A stretch of DNA of 64,000 nt from Pirellulaceae bacterium (GTDB taxonomy: Bacteria > Planctomycetota > Planctomycetia > Pirellulales > Pirellulaceae). The position numbers and the translations under genes are program-made. Of this stretch, positions 25,868 to 36,000 are shown piece by piece (positions within the stretch are counted from its first letter, which is position 1; every line of letters begins with the position of its first letter). The stretch is taken from contig JAHDXO010000010.1 of the NCBI GenBank assembly GCA_023382975.1, forward strand, positions 1-64,000, written 5' to 3'. The notes under the pieces were generated by a model. The model made no database searches, was not told the origin of the DNA, and saw only the letters and a program-made list of their open reading frames with translations.

Positions 25868-27244
25868 ATGAAATTGACGGTGACCGAGGATGCCAGCGTT
25901 TTCGAGGAAATCGCCGGCTGGATTCGCGACCGCGACGCTCATGCCGAGCACCATTTGGCCTTGATCGATCAGGCCGAAGCGGCGTTGGCGGCGGGCCGTC
26001 GGGGGGATGCGTCCAGCCGCGAACTGGGCGAACGGATCGAGCGTTGGCGTTATCAATACCTGCACGAACATGCTGTGGAATTGACGTGGCAGGATGAAAC
26101 GCTGGTCGATGCGCTGGACGGATTGGCAAACCGGTTGGCTGGACGTCCATCGCGGCCACCTCGCAGCACGGGCCGGGCGATCCGCGATGCCTCGCTGGAT
26201 ACCGATTCCATGCGCGAGGCGATCGAAATGACCGACCCGTGTTTTCCGATCGAGCGATTGATCGATCGCGCCCGATCGCTGACTCGGCGGAATTTTGCCA
26301 CCGCCGGCACGGACGAGACTGCCGTTGCGTCTTCGTTACCGGCGAGGCATCGCATGCTGGTGTACGCTCCGTTGTACGTTTCGAACGAGTGCGTGAATTA
26401 CTGCACGTACTGCGGGTTCCGCTATCCGTTGGACATTGCGCGGCGGCATCTGTCGTGCGACGAGGCGATGGAACAAGTCCGTCTGCTGCGCGGCCGCGGG
26501 TTCCGGCACGTCCTGGTCGTCGGCGGCGATTTCCCTCGTCTGACAACGACCGGCTACTACGCCGAGATCATTCGGGCGATGGTAGCCGAGGACGTCGTTC
26601 CGGCCGTCGAGATCGCGCCGCAAACGACGCAGTCCTACGCCGCGCTGGCAGCGGCCGGCGCATGCGGTGTGACGTTGTACCAGGAGACCTATGACGAAGG
26701 CCGGTATCGGGAATACCACGAGCGCGGCCCGAAATCCTCGTATCATTGGCGGCTGGAGTCGCATGACCGGGCGGCCGAGGGCGGCATGGCGCGGCTGGGG
26801 TTGGGGGTGTTGCTCGGACTGTCCGATCCGCGCCGCGATGTGCCGGCCATGATGCGGCACGGGGCATATCTTCGGGACCGTTTCCCGGATCGGACCCTGG
26901 CGTTCAGTCTGCCGCGCATCCACGCCGCGCCGGACGGATTCCACGTTCCATTTCCGGTGGGCGACGAATCGTTGATCCGCTGGTACTGCGCGTTGCGGGT
27001 CACGTTTCCGCGGGCCGAATTGGTGCTGTCGACGCGGGAATCGGCCTCGCTACGGAACCGATTGGCCGACATCTGTATCACGCAGATGAGCGCCGGCAGC
27101 TCGACCGCGCCGGGCGGGTACGATGAAGGCGAGGAGCATTCGGGCGAGCAATTTCCGGTCTCCGACCATCGCTCGGTTGCCGAAGTCGCCCGCTGGCTGG
27201 ACGACAACGGCTTCCGCGCCGTCTGGTCGCTGGACAAGGCGTGA
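25868..27244 (+). CDS. thiH: Radical SAM enzyme of the ThiH/HydG family (2-iminoacetate synthase-like)
   Basis: A 458-residue radical SAM enzyme. The 4Fe-4S motif is C175-x3-C179-x2-C182 (NECVNYCTYCGF). ThiH-type features are the YQETYDEGRY segment and the C-terminal SAGSSTAPGGY. ThiH cleaves tyrosine to give dehydroglycine for the thiazole of thiamine. The start at 25868 (MKLTVTED) matches the normal family N-terminus, about 90 bases inside a longer open frame. No other thi gene, and no TPP-riboswitch sequence that I could see, lies nearby. HydG is the main alternative, but the C-terminal cluster-binding cysteines of HydG are not visible. Confidence 0.85.
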   Translation: MKLTVTEDASVFEEIAGWIRDRDAHAEHHLALIDQAEAALAAGRRGDASSRELGERIERWRYQYLHEHAVELTWQDETLVDALDGLANRLAGRPSRPPRSTGRAIRDASLDTDSMREAIEMTDPCFPIERLIDRARSLTRRNFATAGTDETAVASSLPARHRMLVYAPLYVSNECVNYCTYCGFRYPLDIARRHLSCDEAMEQVRLLRGRGFRHVLVVGGDFPRLTTTGYYAEIIRAMVAEDVVPAVEIAPQTTQSYAALAAAGACGVTLYQETYDEGRYREYHERGPKSSYHWRLESHDRAAEGGMARLGLGVLLGLSDPRRDVPAMMRHGAYLRDRFPDRTLAFSLPRIHAAPDGFHVPFPVGDESLIRWYCALRVTFPRAELVLSTRESASLRNRLADICITQMSAGSSTAPGGYDEGEEHSGEQFPVSDHRSVAEVARWLDDNGFRAVWSLDKA

Positions 27245-27256
27245 ACTAAGCAATCC

Positions 27257-27320
27257 GTAGCCGAATTCGTGAGAATTCGGGTCTTGATGGTTCGATCCGA
27301 ACTCTCACGAATTCGGCTAC
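27257..27320. repeat. Nested palindrome, family A copy 2 (paired arms)
   Basis: Arms 27257-27280 and 27297-27320 pair at 23 of 24 positions around a 16-base loop, and each arm is an internal hairpin (CCGAATTC-GTGA-GAATTCGG). It lies directly after the thiH stop and between convergent genes. Confidence 0.8.
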
Positions 27321-27327
27321 AAGAGAG

Positions 27328-27348
27328 GCACAGGCTGGCAGCCTGTGC
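27328..27348. repeat. Short palindrome GCACAGGCT/AGCCTGTGC
   Basis: A perfect 9-bp stem with a GGC loop, 7 bases after the family A palindrome and before the stop of the minus-strand gene at 27360. There is no T-run on either side. It may be a further repeat unit of the same composite element. Confidence 0.6.
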
Positions 27349-27359
27349 TACGGGCAAGG

Positions 27360-28373
27360 TCAGACGCCTCGGGCGGCTTTGATGTCTTCGAAGTCGCGCA
27401 GATGGTAATCGATGCCGACGTAGTCCAGGACGCGGCACAGGCTGCGCAGGGCCACCCCGAATCCATCCGGCCCGCTGAAGCCGCCAAACTGGCCGCCGCC
27501 TTTGACGTGCGGCTCCATGTCCAGGAACACACCGGGGATGCCGCGTTTTTTCAGTTTCCGTTCCAGACGCGGAATCAAATCGCGGAAATCGCGGAGGATC
27601 GCTTCGTGGCCGGAATGCCCGAGATCGGCGGGCACGAAGTGTTTCAGGGCTTCCTCGTCGACGTGATCGGTCTTCTGGGCCGGATGCGGATGGCGGTAGT
27701 CCTTGATGTGCAGCCACCCGAGGCCGGGCTTCATCACCTCGTAGTGCCCGAACGTCTCGTCGGCCGAACAGCCTTGCGTGACCACGTTGGCCCCGTCAAA
27801 AATCAGAACCAACGCAGGATGGTTCACCTGGCGGTGGATCGCGGCCAGCAGCGGGCCCGTGTGCCCCACCAGATTCGCCTCCAGTTCCAATCCGAACGTC
27901 AGATCGCTGCGGTGGCAGAGTTCGGCGATTTGCCCGAGCTGATCGACCACTTGCGGAACATGCTCCCAGGCATCGGTGCCGCGGGGGTGATAGAACGAGA
28001 AGCCGCGGATCAGTTTCGTTTCGAAGGCATGGGCCAGCTCGCACGCCTTGGCCACATCGCCGTTCAGGTACTTGTCGAACGGGATGTAGGCGTTGCGCGT
28101 GCCGTCCTCGACGTCCAACAGTTTGACTTTGCCGATGGGCGACCCGATCGACGACACGTTCAGTCCGTACTTGTCCTGCTCGTGACGGATCTTGCCGATC
28201 TCGGTCTTGGTCAGCTTCATCACGTTCTTCACGCCGCCGCCCGCATCGATGAACCGGATCGTGTAGTATTGCAGTCCCAGAGCGGCGAACGCGCAGAACT
28301 GCTGCTCGGCGGTCTTGTCGTTGGCGGATTCATCGGCAAAGCCGGACAGGATGACGGAGGGGCGGTCGGACAT
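27360..28373 (-). CDS. TIM-barrel sugar-phosphate isomerase/epimerase-like protein
   Basis: A 337-residue protein of the AP-endonuclease-2/xylose-isomerase-like TIM-barrel superfamily. The pattern of strands ending in acidic residues fits: GLELEANLVGHTG, LVLIFDGANVV, LGWLHIKDYRHPHP and PGVFLDMEPH. These place Glu/Asp/His ligands for a divalent metal. Such proteins isomerise or epimerise sugars or inositols. No signal peptide. Flanking genes do not identify the substrate. Confidence 0.75.
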   Translation of the reverse strand: MSDRPSVILSGFADESANDKTAEQQFCAFAALGLQYYTIRFIDAGGGVKNVMKLTKTEIGKIRHEQDKYGLNVSSIGSPIGKVKLLDVEDGTRNAYIPFDKYLNGDVAKACELAHAFETKLIRGFSFYHPRGTDAWEHVPQVVDQLGQIAELCHRSDLTFGLELEANLVGHTGPLLAAIHRQVNHPALVLIFDGANVVTQGCSADETFGHYEVMKPGLGWLHIKDYRHPHPAQKTDHVDEEALKHFVPADLGHSGHEAILRDFRDLIPRLERKLKKRGIPGVFLDMEPHVKGGGQFGGFSGPDGFGVALRSLCRVLDYVGIDYHLRDFEDIKAARGV

Positions 28374-28631
28374 TTCGGAGTTCCTTTGCTGCCAAGGATA
28401 ATGGTCGAGTCTGCTTGAACCGGACGCACGCGGTCTCGCGAAACGCCACGCGCCCTATTGTCGGAACCGCGTGTTGGCCTTGCAAGGGGTGTGCAGCGGG
28501 CGGCGAAACGGTTGCCGATCGGGGTTGCGGTCTCGCCGATCGGCTCGATTGGGTGTAGACTGAAACACCCGTGGTCGGACCGCGAACGTTGCCGTCAGTC
28601 GTCTTGCTCCTTTTTCCAAACGCCGTGTTCC

Positions 28632-29912
28632 ATGAAGCGTCGAACGCTCACCAGAAAGTCGGCTTCGCGTTGGGCGGTGCTCGTCCTGCTGGCGTCTTTC
28701 CTGCTTTCCTGCTACCTTCCGCTGCGCGGCTTGGCGTTCCGCGACGGGTACGTCAGTCCCTGGCTGATCGTCGCTGCCGTCGGGTACGTGCTGGCCGTCG
28801 GGCTTTGGCTCCAGCGGCGATGGACTCGCCCGTTGGGTCTGGTGCTGTCGGCGGTCTCGATCGTGCTGACCGCGGCCGGCTGGCTGACCGCAGGGTTTGC
28901 CTGGTGGCAGCCGGTGGTTCTAGGGCTGTTGCTGGCCTGCGTCTGGCAGTTTCTGCGGTGTCGGATCGGAGCCGACGAGGACGACGACCGGTCGCACTTG
29001 TCCCTGGTCCTGCTGTTCCGCGAACCGGTCTACTTGGAACCGGATTCGCTGGCCCGGATGGCATCGCGGGCGTGGGACGCAGACGTTCAGGTGGCCACGG
29101 AAGACGACGCGGACGAACCGCTGGGAGCGGAGCAAGAGCGATCGCTGCTGGTCGGCGAATCGCCCTATTTCCTGTTGGCACACCCGCCGGGACTGTTCGT
29201 GATCCACAACGTGGACGATCCGTATTTCGACGATCCGGACGCGGTGGCCGAGTCGGTGCGGGAGATCCGCGTCAGCCAGGCGATCGAGCAGCATCGGGCA
29301 TGGGTCGCGGTGGACATCGTCCAGTGGTTCGGAGAAGACGACGCGACAGGCAGACGGCTAGGCTACCGGATGATCGCCCGACTGCTGGCGGAACTGGCCG
29401 ACGAGAATTGCTTGGCGGTCGTCGAGCCCATCGACGGCCGCGTGTTTCTGTACGACCCGACCACGGAGGAGAAGCTGCGCAGCGAAGACCCTCTCGAAGC
29501 GCTCTGCGATTGGTACTATCCGCCCGTGCTGGCCATCGAAGCGGACGATCCGGAGTTGCAGGCGGCGGTCAACGAAGCCCGGCAGCGATGGCCCGAGTTT
29601 GTGGCCGCCTTCGAGTCGCGCCACGAGGAACACGGCGGCGACGATCCGCCGTTCCTGGTCAAGGCTCCGTTCACCGACGGCGAGCATGTCGAGTACATGT
29701 GGGTGCGGGTGACGGGCATCGAGAACGACGTCGTCTACGGCGTGCTGGAAAACACCCCGGCCAACGTGCGTTCGGTCAAGGAGGGGAATCGCGTGCGGGT
29801 GCGACTGGACAACCTGAACGATTGGATGTGCATCCTCGACGGCCAACCCGCCGGCGCCTTTACCCTGCAAGTCCTGGCCAAAAAGTCCCGGAAAGAGGAC
29901 CAACAAGATTAG
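28632..29912 (+). CDS. Membrane protein with C-terminal DUF2314 domain
   Basis: A 426-residue protein. The ATG at 28632 starts a run of three to four N-terminal TM segments (WAVLVLLASFLLSC, SPWLIVAAVGYVLAVGLWL, LGLVLSAVSIVLTAAGWL, WWQPVVLGLLLACVW). A cytoplasmic alpha/beta region follows, and the last ~110 residues are DUF2314-like (EHVEYMWVRVTGIENDVVYG, ENTPANV, NLNDWMCI). DUF2314 has no known enzymatic role. The gene stands alone. Confidence 0.7.
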   Translation: MKRRTLTRKSASRWAVLVLLASFLLSCYLPLRGLAFRDGYVSPWLIVAAVGYVLAVGLWLQRRWTRPLGLVLSAVSIVLTAAGWLTAGFAWWQPVVLGLLLACVWQFLRCRIGADEDDDRSHLSLVLLFREPVYLEPDSLARMASRAWDADVQVATEDDADEPLGAEQERSLLVGESPYFLLAHPPGLFVIHNVDDPYFDDPDAVAESVREIRVSQAIEQHRAWVAVDIVQWFGEDDATGRRLGYRMIARLLAELADENCLAVVEPIDGRVFLYDPTTEEKLRSEDPLEALCDWYYPPVLAIEADDPELQAAVNEARQRWPEFVAAFESRHEEHGGDDPPFLVKAPFTDGEHVEYMWVRVTGIENDVVYGVLENTPANVRSVKEGNRVRVRLDNLNDWMCILDGQPAGAFTLQVLAKKSRKEDQQD

Positions 29913-30078
29913 TCGCGACCCACGAGATCCGCGACTCGCAGCGGACCAGATCCAAGGATCATTCGTTGCACAACGCGGGACGCTGATCATCCGCGTACGG
30001 GCTTTGCAACGCGCTACTCGCCCCTTGAACGTTGCTCGGAACTTCTCGCCGGAAGCGGGACCGCGGAAATACAAGACC

Positions 30079-31060
30079 CTATCGCCAGCCCCAAGCCCGA
30101 AGTTCCTTGTTCCGGTTTTCGCTTTCGCCGCGTTCGCTGGACTCGTCGTACGCTCCCTCGGGCAGCGTGCGGGCGCCGGGGCGGTAAGTCACCGCGACTC
30201 GGCGGTTGGTGCCCAGGAAATTGGCCTCGCACTGCTGGACGGCGGTTTGCAGCAGTTCTTCCGTTTGCTGCTTCAGCACACGGTTCATCCCGATGGAGAT
30301 CGAGTACTCCACATCGAGCGGTTCGCAAAGCCGGTACAGCCAGGGTTTCGCGTAGCCAGCGTCGGCACGCAGGCGGATCAGGAAACCAGGAAGCTTCGCC
30401 CGCAACGCAGACACCACGCGCTGCAAATCAACACCGACCCCCAGTGCCGGCTCGGCCGTTCCGTGCAACAACACGGGCAGCGCGACGAGATCGTTCTCGG
30501 CGCAAGTGATGGCGCGAACCAGGTATTGATACTGCTGGTAGTGACCGTGATAGAAGATCATTTGTTGTTGACCATGCGCGGGATCATCGAACACATCGAC
30601 GTCCAGCGTCACTTCCCGGGGACGCTCCTCGAAGGAATTGACGAAGCGATCGAGGTAAAACTCCTCCAACCGCAGCAGGGAACGCGGAGTGACGGAGTTT
30701 TCGAAACGCGAGAGCGTGGGCTGGCTGGCGAGATCCTGGTGGCGAGCGGTCGGCCAGCAGCTTGAAGACCGCGTCGTTGCGCAAGACATCGTGATCATTC
30801 TGGTCCTCGTAGCCGGCAAGGATGCCAAACTCGCGACTGCGCACCATTTGCAGAATCGAGTGATCGGGATCGCGGCGCGGATCATCCAATTGCCGGGCGA
30901 AGCCTTCCGTCAGGCCAAGTTTCGCGTCCCATTCCCCGAAGATCAGCAAGCCCGCGTCCGTGGAGAGGTGCTCCTCGACGGGCTCCACGCAAACAGGTTT
31001 CCCGAGAAGAAACCAAACGACAACTGCCAAACACCATGCACCATCATCGCGAGCCTCCAA
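30079..31060 (-). pseudogene. Decayed IS1380-family transposase
   Basis: Pieces of an IS1380 transposase lie in two frames. The N-terminal piece (31060 to about 30740) contains LSTDAGLLIFGEWDAKLGL and FGILAGYEDQNDHD. A frameshift near 30738-30745 moves to a second frame with DLASQPTLSRFENS, TLDVDVFDDPAHGQQ and RLRADAGYAKPWLYR. The block RGESENRNKEL, which carries the catalytic Glu, follows RVAVTYR too closely, implying an internal deletion, and the usual C-terminal ~100 residues are missing. No terminal inverted repeats were identified. The element is not functional. Confidence 0.8.
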
Positions 31061-31216
31061 GCGTCGAAAGAAGTTGGTGACCTACAACCACTTCGACGCT
31101 CTTGGACGCTCAAGAATACCATCCTTCATGAATGATCCGGGCCCGGGGGGACGAACCTTCTTTGCCGGAACGGCCCGAAGGGTGCTGCGCAGGGAAGAGG
31201 TGCTTACCCTTTCTCC

Positions 31217-31843
31217 TCAAGGTTCGAGCCAGTCGAGCAGTTGGTCGGGGCGGTCGACCATTCGGCTGGGCGAGTGGTGGGCGAGGAGCGTGTGGGTGTT
31301 GATTCCCCAGGTGACGGCGGCGGCGTCGATACCGGCGCGCCGCGCGGCGGTGATGTCGCGCTGTTCGTCGCCTACATACAGAACCTCGTGGCCCTTCAGC
31401 TTCGTTCGCCTCAGCACCTGACGCAGCGCGCGCTGTTTTCCGAGCAGGTGCGAGTATCCGACGACCAATTCGAACCACTGCTCGGCGCTGTTGGCCTGAA
31501 GGCACGTGCGGATGTTGTTTTCCGAGTTGGACGACACGATCCCCAAGCGGTATCCGCAGGCATTCAGACGTTCGAGCACGTCCCCTATCCCGGGAAACAG
31601 CCGGATTTCGGCCATCTGGCCTTCTTGGCGGTGGACGATGGCATTGCGCAGCGCGGGCAGCTTCCACAAGGAAATGCCCTGTTGTCGGAGCCACTGGACC
31701 GGCGATGCGTCGCGGATCGCTTGGACATCGACGATCGGACGAAGCCCGAACTCGGGCGCCAGATCGTTGAAAATCTGCAACAGCCCGGGCAGGGTATCGG
31801 CCAGCGTACCGTCGAAGTCCCAGAGGATCAGCGAGTAACGCAT
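31217..31843 (-). CDS. HAD-family phosphatase, phosphoglycolate-phosphatase-like
   Basis: A 208-residue HAD hydrolase: motif I DFDGTLAD (nucleophile Asp near 9), motif II SSNS, motif III Lys in LLGKQRAL and motif IV YVGDEQRD. The helical cap between motifs I and II fits the Gph/PGPase subfamily. Cytoplasmic small-molecule phosphatase; substrate not certain. It lies downstream of the MoxR gene by 118 bases on the same strand. Confidence 0.88.
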   Translation of the reverse strand: MRYSLILWDFDGTLADTLPGLLQIFNDLAPEFGLRPIVDVQAIRDASPVQWLRQQGISLWKLPALRNAIVHRQEGQMAEIRLFPGIGDVLERLNACGYRLGIVSSNSENNIRTCLQANSAEQWFELVVGYSHLLGKQRALRQVLRRTKLKGHEVLYVGDEQRDITAARRAGIDAAAVTWGINTHTLLAHHSPSRMVDRPDQLLDWLEP

Positions 31844-31961
31844 TCGGCTCTCTCCTGACTCGCATCACGGCGAGCCGAAGGCTCCGTGACATCGAACAAG
31901 ACTCAGTCGTCTACGGATTGCCGTTCGACGCGGACGCCTGCGGTAGTCTCACCGCGGTTCT

Positions 31962-32996
31962 TCAGGCGGCGGGACGTTCGTAGTGCTTGTCGGCGGGGAC
32001 GGCTTGCATCAGCATTTCGATCAGTTGCTCGCTGCCCACGTTGTTCGCCTGCGCGGTGTAGTTGCCGGCGATCCGGTGACGCAAAGCTGGCTTGGCTACC
32101 GCTTGGACATCGGCCGCGGTGGCATGGTAGCGTCCGTGCAGGATGGCGCGGGCCTTGGCGCAGGTGACCAGCGTCAACACGCCGCGCGGGCCGGCGCCCC
32201 AGTTGACCCACTTGTTGACGAACTCGGGCGCTTCGGGCATGCCGGGGCGAGAGGCACGCACCAGGGCCCAGGCGTAGCCGAGCACCTGATCGCTGACCGG
32301 AACGCGGGTGACCAGCTTCTGCAGCCCGATGATCTCGTCGCCGGTCATGCAGGGCTCGATCTGCCCCAGCGTCCCACCGGTCACCCGGCGCGCGATGTCC
32401 CACTCTTCGGCTCCGCTGGGGTAATCGACTTTGATGTACAGCAGGAAGCGGTCCAGTTGGGCTTCGGGCAGCGGGTAGGTTCCTTCTTGTTCGAGCGGAT
32501 TCTGCGTCGCCAGCACGAAGAACGGCGCGGGCAGCGGGTGCATGTGGCCGCCGGCGCTGACTTGGCGCTCCTGCATGGCTTCGAGCATGGCGGCCTGCGT
32601 CTTGGGCGGAGTGCGGTTGATTTCGTCGGCCAGCAGCAGGTTGGCGAACAAGGGGCCGGGCAGGAAGCGGTACGCCCGGGCGCGCGTCGCCGGATCCTCC
32701 TGGATCACTTCGGCTCCCGTGATGTCGCTGGGCATCAGGTCCGGAGTGAATTGGATTCGTTTGAAGCTCAGATGCAACGATTCGGCGAGCGAGCTGACCA
32801 GCAGCGTTTTGGCCAGGCCCGGCACGCCTTCGAGCAAGGCGTGTCCGCGGGCGAACATGGCGACCAGCACCTGCTCGATCACGTCGTCCTGGCCGACGAT
32901 CACTTTGGAGAGTTCCGCTCGGATGCGGTCATAGCCTTGTTTGCACTTCTGGACGGCAGACAAGTCGTCTTGGTTCAACGCGGGATTTTCAGTCAT
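31962..32996 (-). CDS. MoxR-family AAA+ ATPase
   Basis: A 344-residue MoxR ATPase with Walker A GVPGLAKT, Walker B LLADEINRTPPKTQ, sensor 1 ATQNPLEQEGTYPLPEAQLDRF and the C-terminal lid (GVLTLVTCAKARAILHGR). MoxR proteins act as chaperone-like ATPases for metalloenzyme or envelope-complex maturation, usually beside DUF58 and VWA genes. Here it is only 20 bases after a giant coiled-coil gene and no DUF58 or BatA gene is in view. It may be coupled to that upstream protein. Confidence 0.92.
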   Translation of the reverse strand: MTENPALNQDDLSAVQKCKQGYDRIRAELSKVIVGQDDVIEQVLVAMFARGHALLEGVPGLAKTLLVSSLAESLHLSFKRIQFTPDLMPSDITGAEVIQEDPATRARAYRFLPGPLFANLLLADEINRTPPKTQAAMLEAMQERQVSAGGHMHPLPAPFFVLATQNPLEQEGTYPLPEAQLDRFLLYIKVDYPSGAEEWDIARRVTGGTLGQIEPCMTGDEIIGLQKLVTRVPVSDQVLGYAWALVRASRPGMPEAPEFVNKWVNWGAGPRGVLTLVTCAKARAILHGRYHATAADVQAVAKPALRHRIAGNYTAQANNVGSEQLIEMLMQAVPADKHYERPAA

Positions 32997-33015
32997 CGTC
33001 TCGTTCGCTCCAGTT

Positions 33016-36000
33016 TCAATCGATGCTTTCGAAATAACGGCGTAATCGTTCCTCGTAGCCTCGCGGCGGCGCGCGGCGGGCGCTGGCGCGGATGGCGTTG
33101 CGCAGAGTCGGCGGCAGCTTGGCGAACCACGGTTCCTCGCGCAACAAACGCTCTTTCAATTCCGCATCGGCATTGTTGTCGGCCGTGCGGCTGTCTCCTT
33201 GTGCTTCGGGCGCCATCTGAAGGGCTTGGTCCGAAGGCGTCTGGTTGTCGGGCGTCTCGCCGCTGACCGACACGCCGCCGGACGAGGTCATGGAGTTGCT
33301 CTCACCGGGAACGGGCGTTTCGGACTGTCCTTCGCCCGACGGATCGGCGCCGTCGGGTGGCGAATCGCCGGGTTGGGAACCGCCGGGCGATGTGCTTTGG
33401 CCGGCCGCCTGGGCTTGGGCCAGAGTCTGAGCCGCTTGGGCCATCGCTTGGGATCCGGCGATCTGCTGTGCGGTGACCTCGGGGGAACTCGGGACGAAGC
33501 CGGTTCCCAGCGGCGCCGGCGTTGCGGAGGCTTGGCCGGACGAGCCGGGTTGCGCTTCGCCCGCCCCGGTCGGGCTTTCGCCGCTCGGCTGGCCCTGTCC
33601 CTCGCCGCTGGCCTCGCCCGGTTCGCCGGCGGTCATCTCGCCCGCAGGCGTGTCGCCCTGTCCTGGGCTGGCGTCGGCCATGGGGATCACATCGCCCGGC
33701 ATTGGCGGCAATTCGGGAGCGGGCGCGCCCAGGTTCAGTTGCGACGCCGCCTCCAACCCTTCGCGAATCGGTTGGTTGGCGACTTGTGCCTGGCCGGAGA
33801 CCTGCGCCGCGCCTTCGCCGGTGGCGCGTTGAGCCTGGGCGAACTGTTCGGTCGCGCGTTCCAAAGCCGTCGCAGCGGCGACCTCGACTGGCGAGGGCGC
33901 CGCATTCTCGTCGCGGTCAGCGAACGATTCGAGATTGGCAGCCTGCTCCGCGATCGTCTCTCGCGCCTGCTGCTGCTGTTCGGTCATTCTGCCAATCGCC
34001 TCGGCGATGTCCCGGTCGCGTTGGATCTGTTGCTGGCGGGCTGCCAGGCTGGCGGCGGCCCGTTCCATCGATTGTTGGACCTGCTGCTGAGCCTGCGGAC
34101 CCTGGGCCGGTTGCTCAGGTGCGGTCTCGGCCCCTTCGCGGGCGGCTTGTTCCGCACGGCCGAGCGCCGCGGCGGCATCCGGGCTGACACGCGATGCCTC
34201 GCGAGCAAGTTGCCCGGCCTGTTCCGCTTGGCTGGCCAGCGACTGGCCCTGTTCCGCTCCCATTTCTCCGATGGCTTGCTTCAGTTGTTCCGCGGCCTCG
34301 GCCAGCGCTGCTTGGGTTCGGGCTTGAGCGTCGGAAGCCGCGTCGGCGTTGTCGGCGGCGATCGCCTGTTCGGCTGCGGCGGATTGATCGCGCGCGGCGG
34401 CCAGCGACTCGGCCGCTTGGGGCGAGCCCGATCCAGCCAGTTCCTGCGCTTCGCCCGCCATGCGGCCCACCCGCTGCTGGGCTTCCGAGTCGGGCGGCCC
34501 GGCGGGGGCTGCCGCGGCCTCGGCGACTGCTTGCTCGGCCGCTTCGTTGGCTTGGTCCAACGCCCGTTGGGCTGCTTGGCGGGCGGCTTCCGCACGAGTT
34601 GGACTGCCTGCCAACGTCTGTCTTGCTGCCTCGGCAGCGGCTTGAGCGGCGTTGCGGAGCGATTCCGCCAATTGGCCGTCGGCCTGCCGAGCGAGGTCGG
34701 CAGCCGCTTCGGCCACCTGTTGTTGACGCGCCGCAGCTTCGAGCGGCGTGTTCGCCCGCCCCTTTGCGAGTTCATCGGCTGCGTCTTGGGCCGATTGCTG
34801 AGCCTTAGCGGTGTCGGCCACTTGCCGAGCCATCTCGGCCGCTTCGGCGGCCGCCGCGCGGCCCGAGGCCCGTTGTTGCTCGGCCTGAGCTCGACCCACC
34901 GTGTCCAGCGCCTGCTGCAATCGTTGCAGTTCCGCCGCGGCATCCTGTGGCTGGTCGGCCAACGCTTGTTCGACCGGTTGCTGGATCTTCGCGACTTGCT
35001 CCAACTGCTGGTCCGCGACGGCGACCAACTTGTCCGCCGCCTTGGCCACGTGCTCGCGCAGTGCCGCCGCCGCCTGCTCCAATTGGCCGGCCGCTTGTTC
35101 TGCGGCGCGCGCCGTTTCCGCGGCTTGCGGTTTCGAAGATTCCCCCGGCGTCTGCCGGGCGTTGTCCAATTGCTCGGCCGCACGGGCGATGGGCTGACCG
35201 GCCTGCTCGAGTTGCTGAGCGACATCGGGCGCCGCCGCGCGGACGCCTTCGGCGATCTTCTCGGCGACCGTCTTCACCTCGGCCTGCTCCTCGCCCAACT
35301 CGGCTGCGCGCTGGGCCGTCAGGCCTTGTTCGTCTGCCGCGGTTTTCGTTTCGCGGGCCAGTTCCCGTTCACTTGCAGCGGCTCGTTCCAGGGCTTCCGC
35401 GGCCCGCGCCAATTCGCCGATCTCGACCGCCAGTTGACGGCGTTGGGTGTCGGCCAACTGCGCTTCGGTCTCGGCCAGCGCCCGGCGAATCGCCTGCTCG
35501 GCGCTGGCCGCCGCTTGCTGCCGGTCCGCGGCCGCTTCCGGGGCGCTGTTCTCCATCGCCTCGACGGCTTCGGACACGGCTTGTTGGGCATCGTCCAAAC
35601 GCGATTCGACCGCCCCGGGCAGATCTTCGCCCTGCCGGGCCGTCTGGGCGGCTTGGTCCAAGGCGTTGGCAACGGACTGTTGCTGGGGCCGTGCTTCTTG
35701 CAGCGCCTCGGCCGCTTTGTCCGCGACTAGCTCCTGTTGTTGGGCAAGCTGTTCGAGGCTCTCCTTCAGTTGTTCGAGCTGCTCGGCCTGCCGGGCCAGT
35801 TCTTCGGCGGTGCGGTCGGACTGCTCCTGCTGAAGTGACTGTTGGAGCATCTGTTCGAGTTCCGCCAGGCTGCCGATCACTCGGCCCTGTTCGGCAATCG
35901 CCTGCGGTCGCTGCGATTCGAACAACTGAGCCGCCGCTTCATAGGCGGACGCTTTGGCTTGTTCCAGCAATGTCTGGGCATTCGGCATCTCATTCAACGG

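Noticed and set aside
33199..35730. A very long plus-strand open frame of 843 codons inside the coiled-coil gene
   Set aside because: It is the antisense of the Ala/Gln-rich repeats, is full of Arg/Leu/Gly by composition, and has no ribosome site or domain. The minus-strand gene explains the region.
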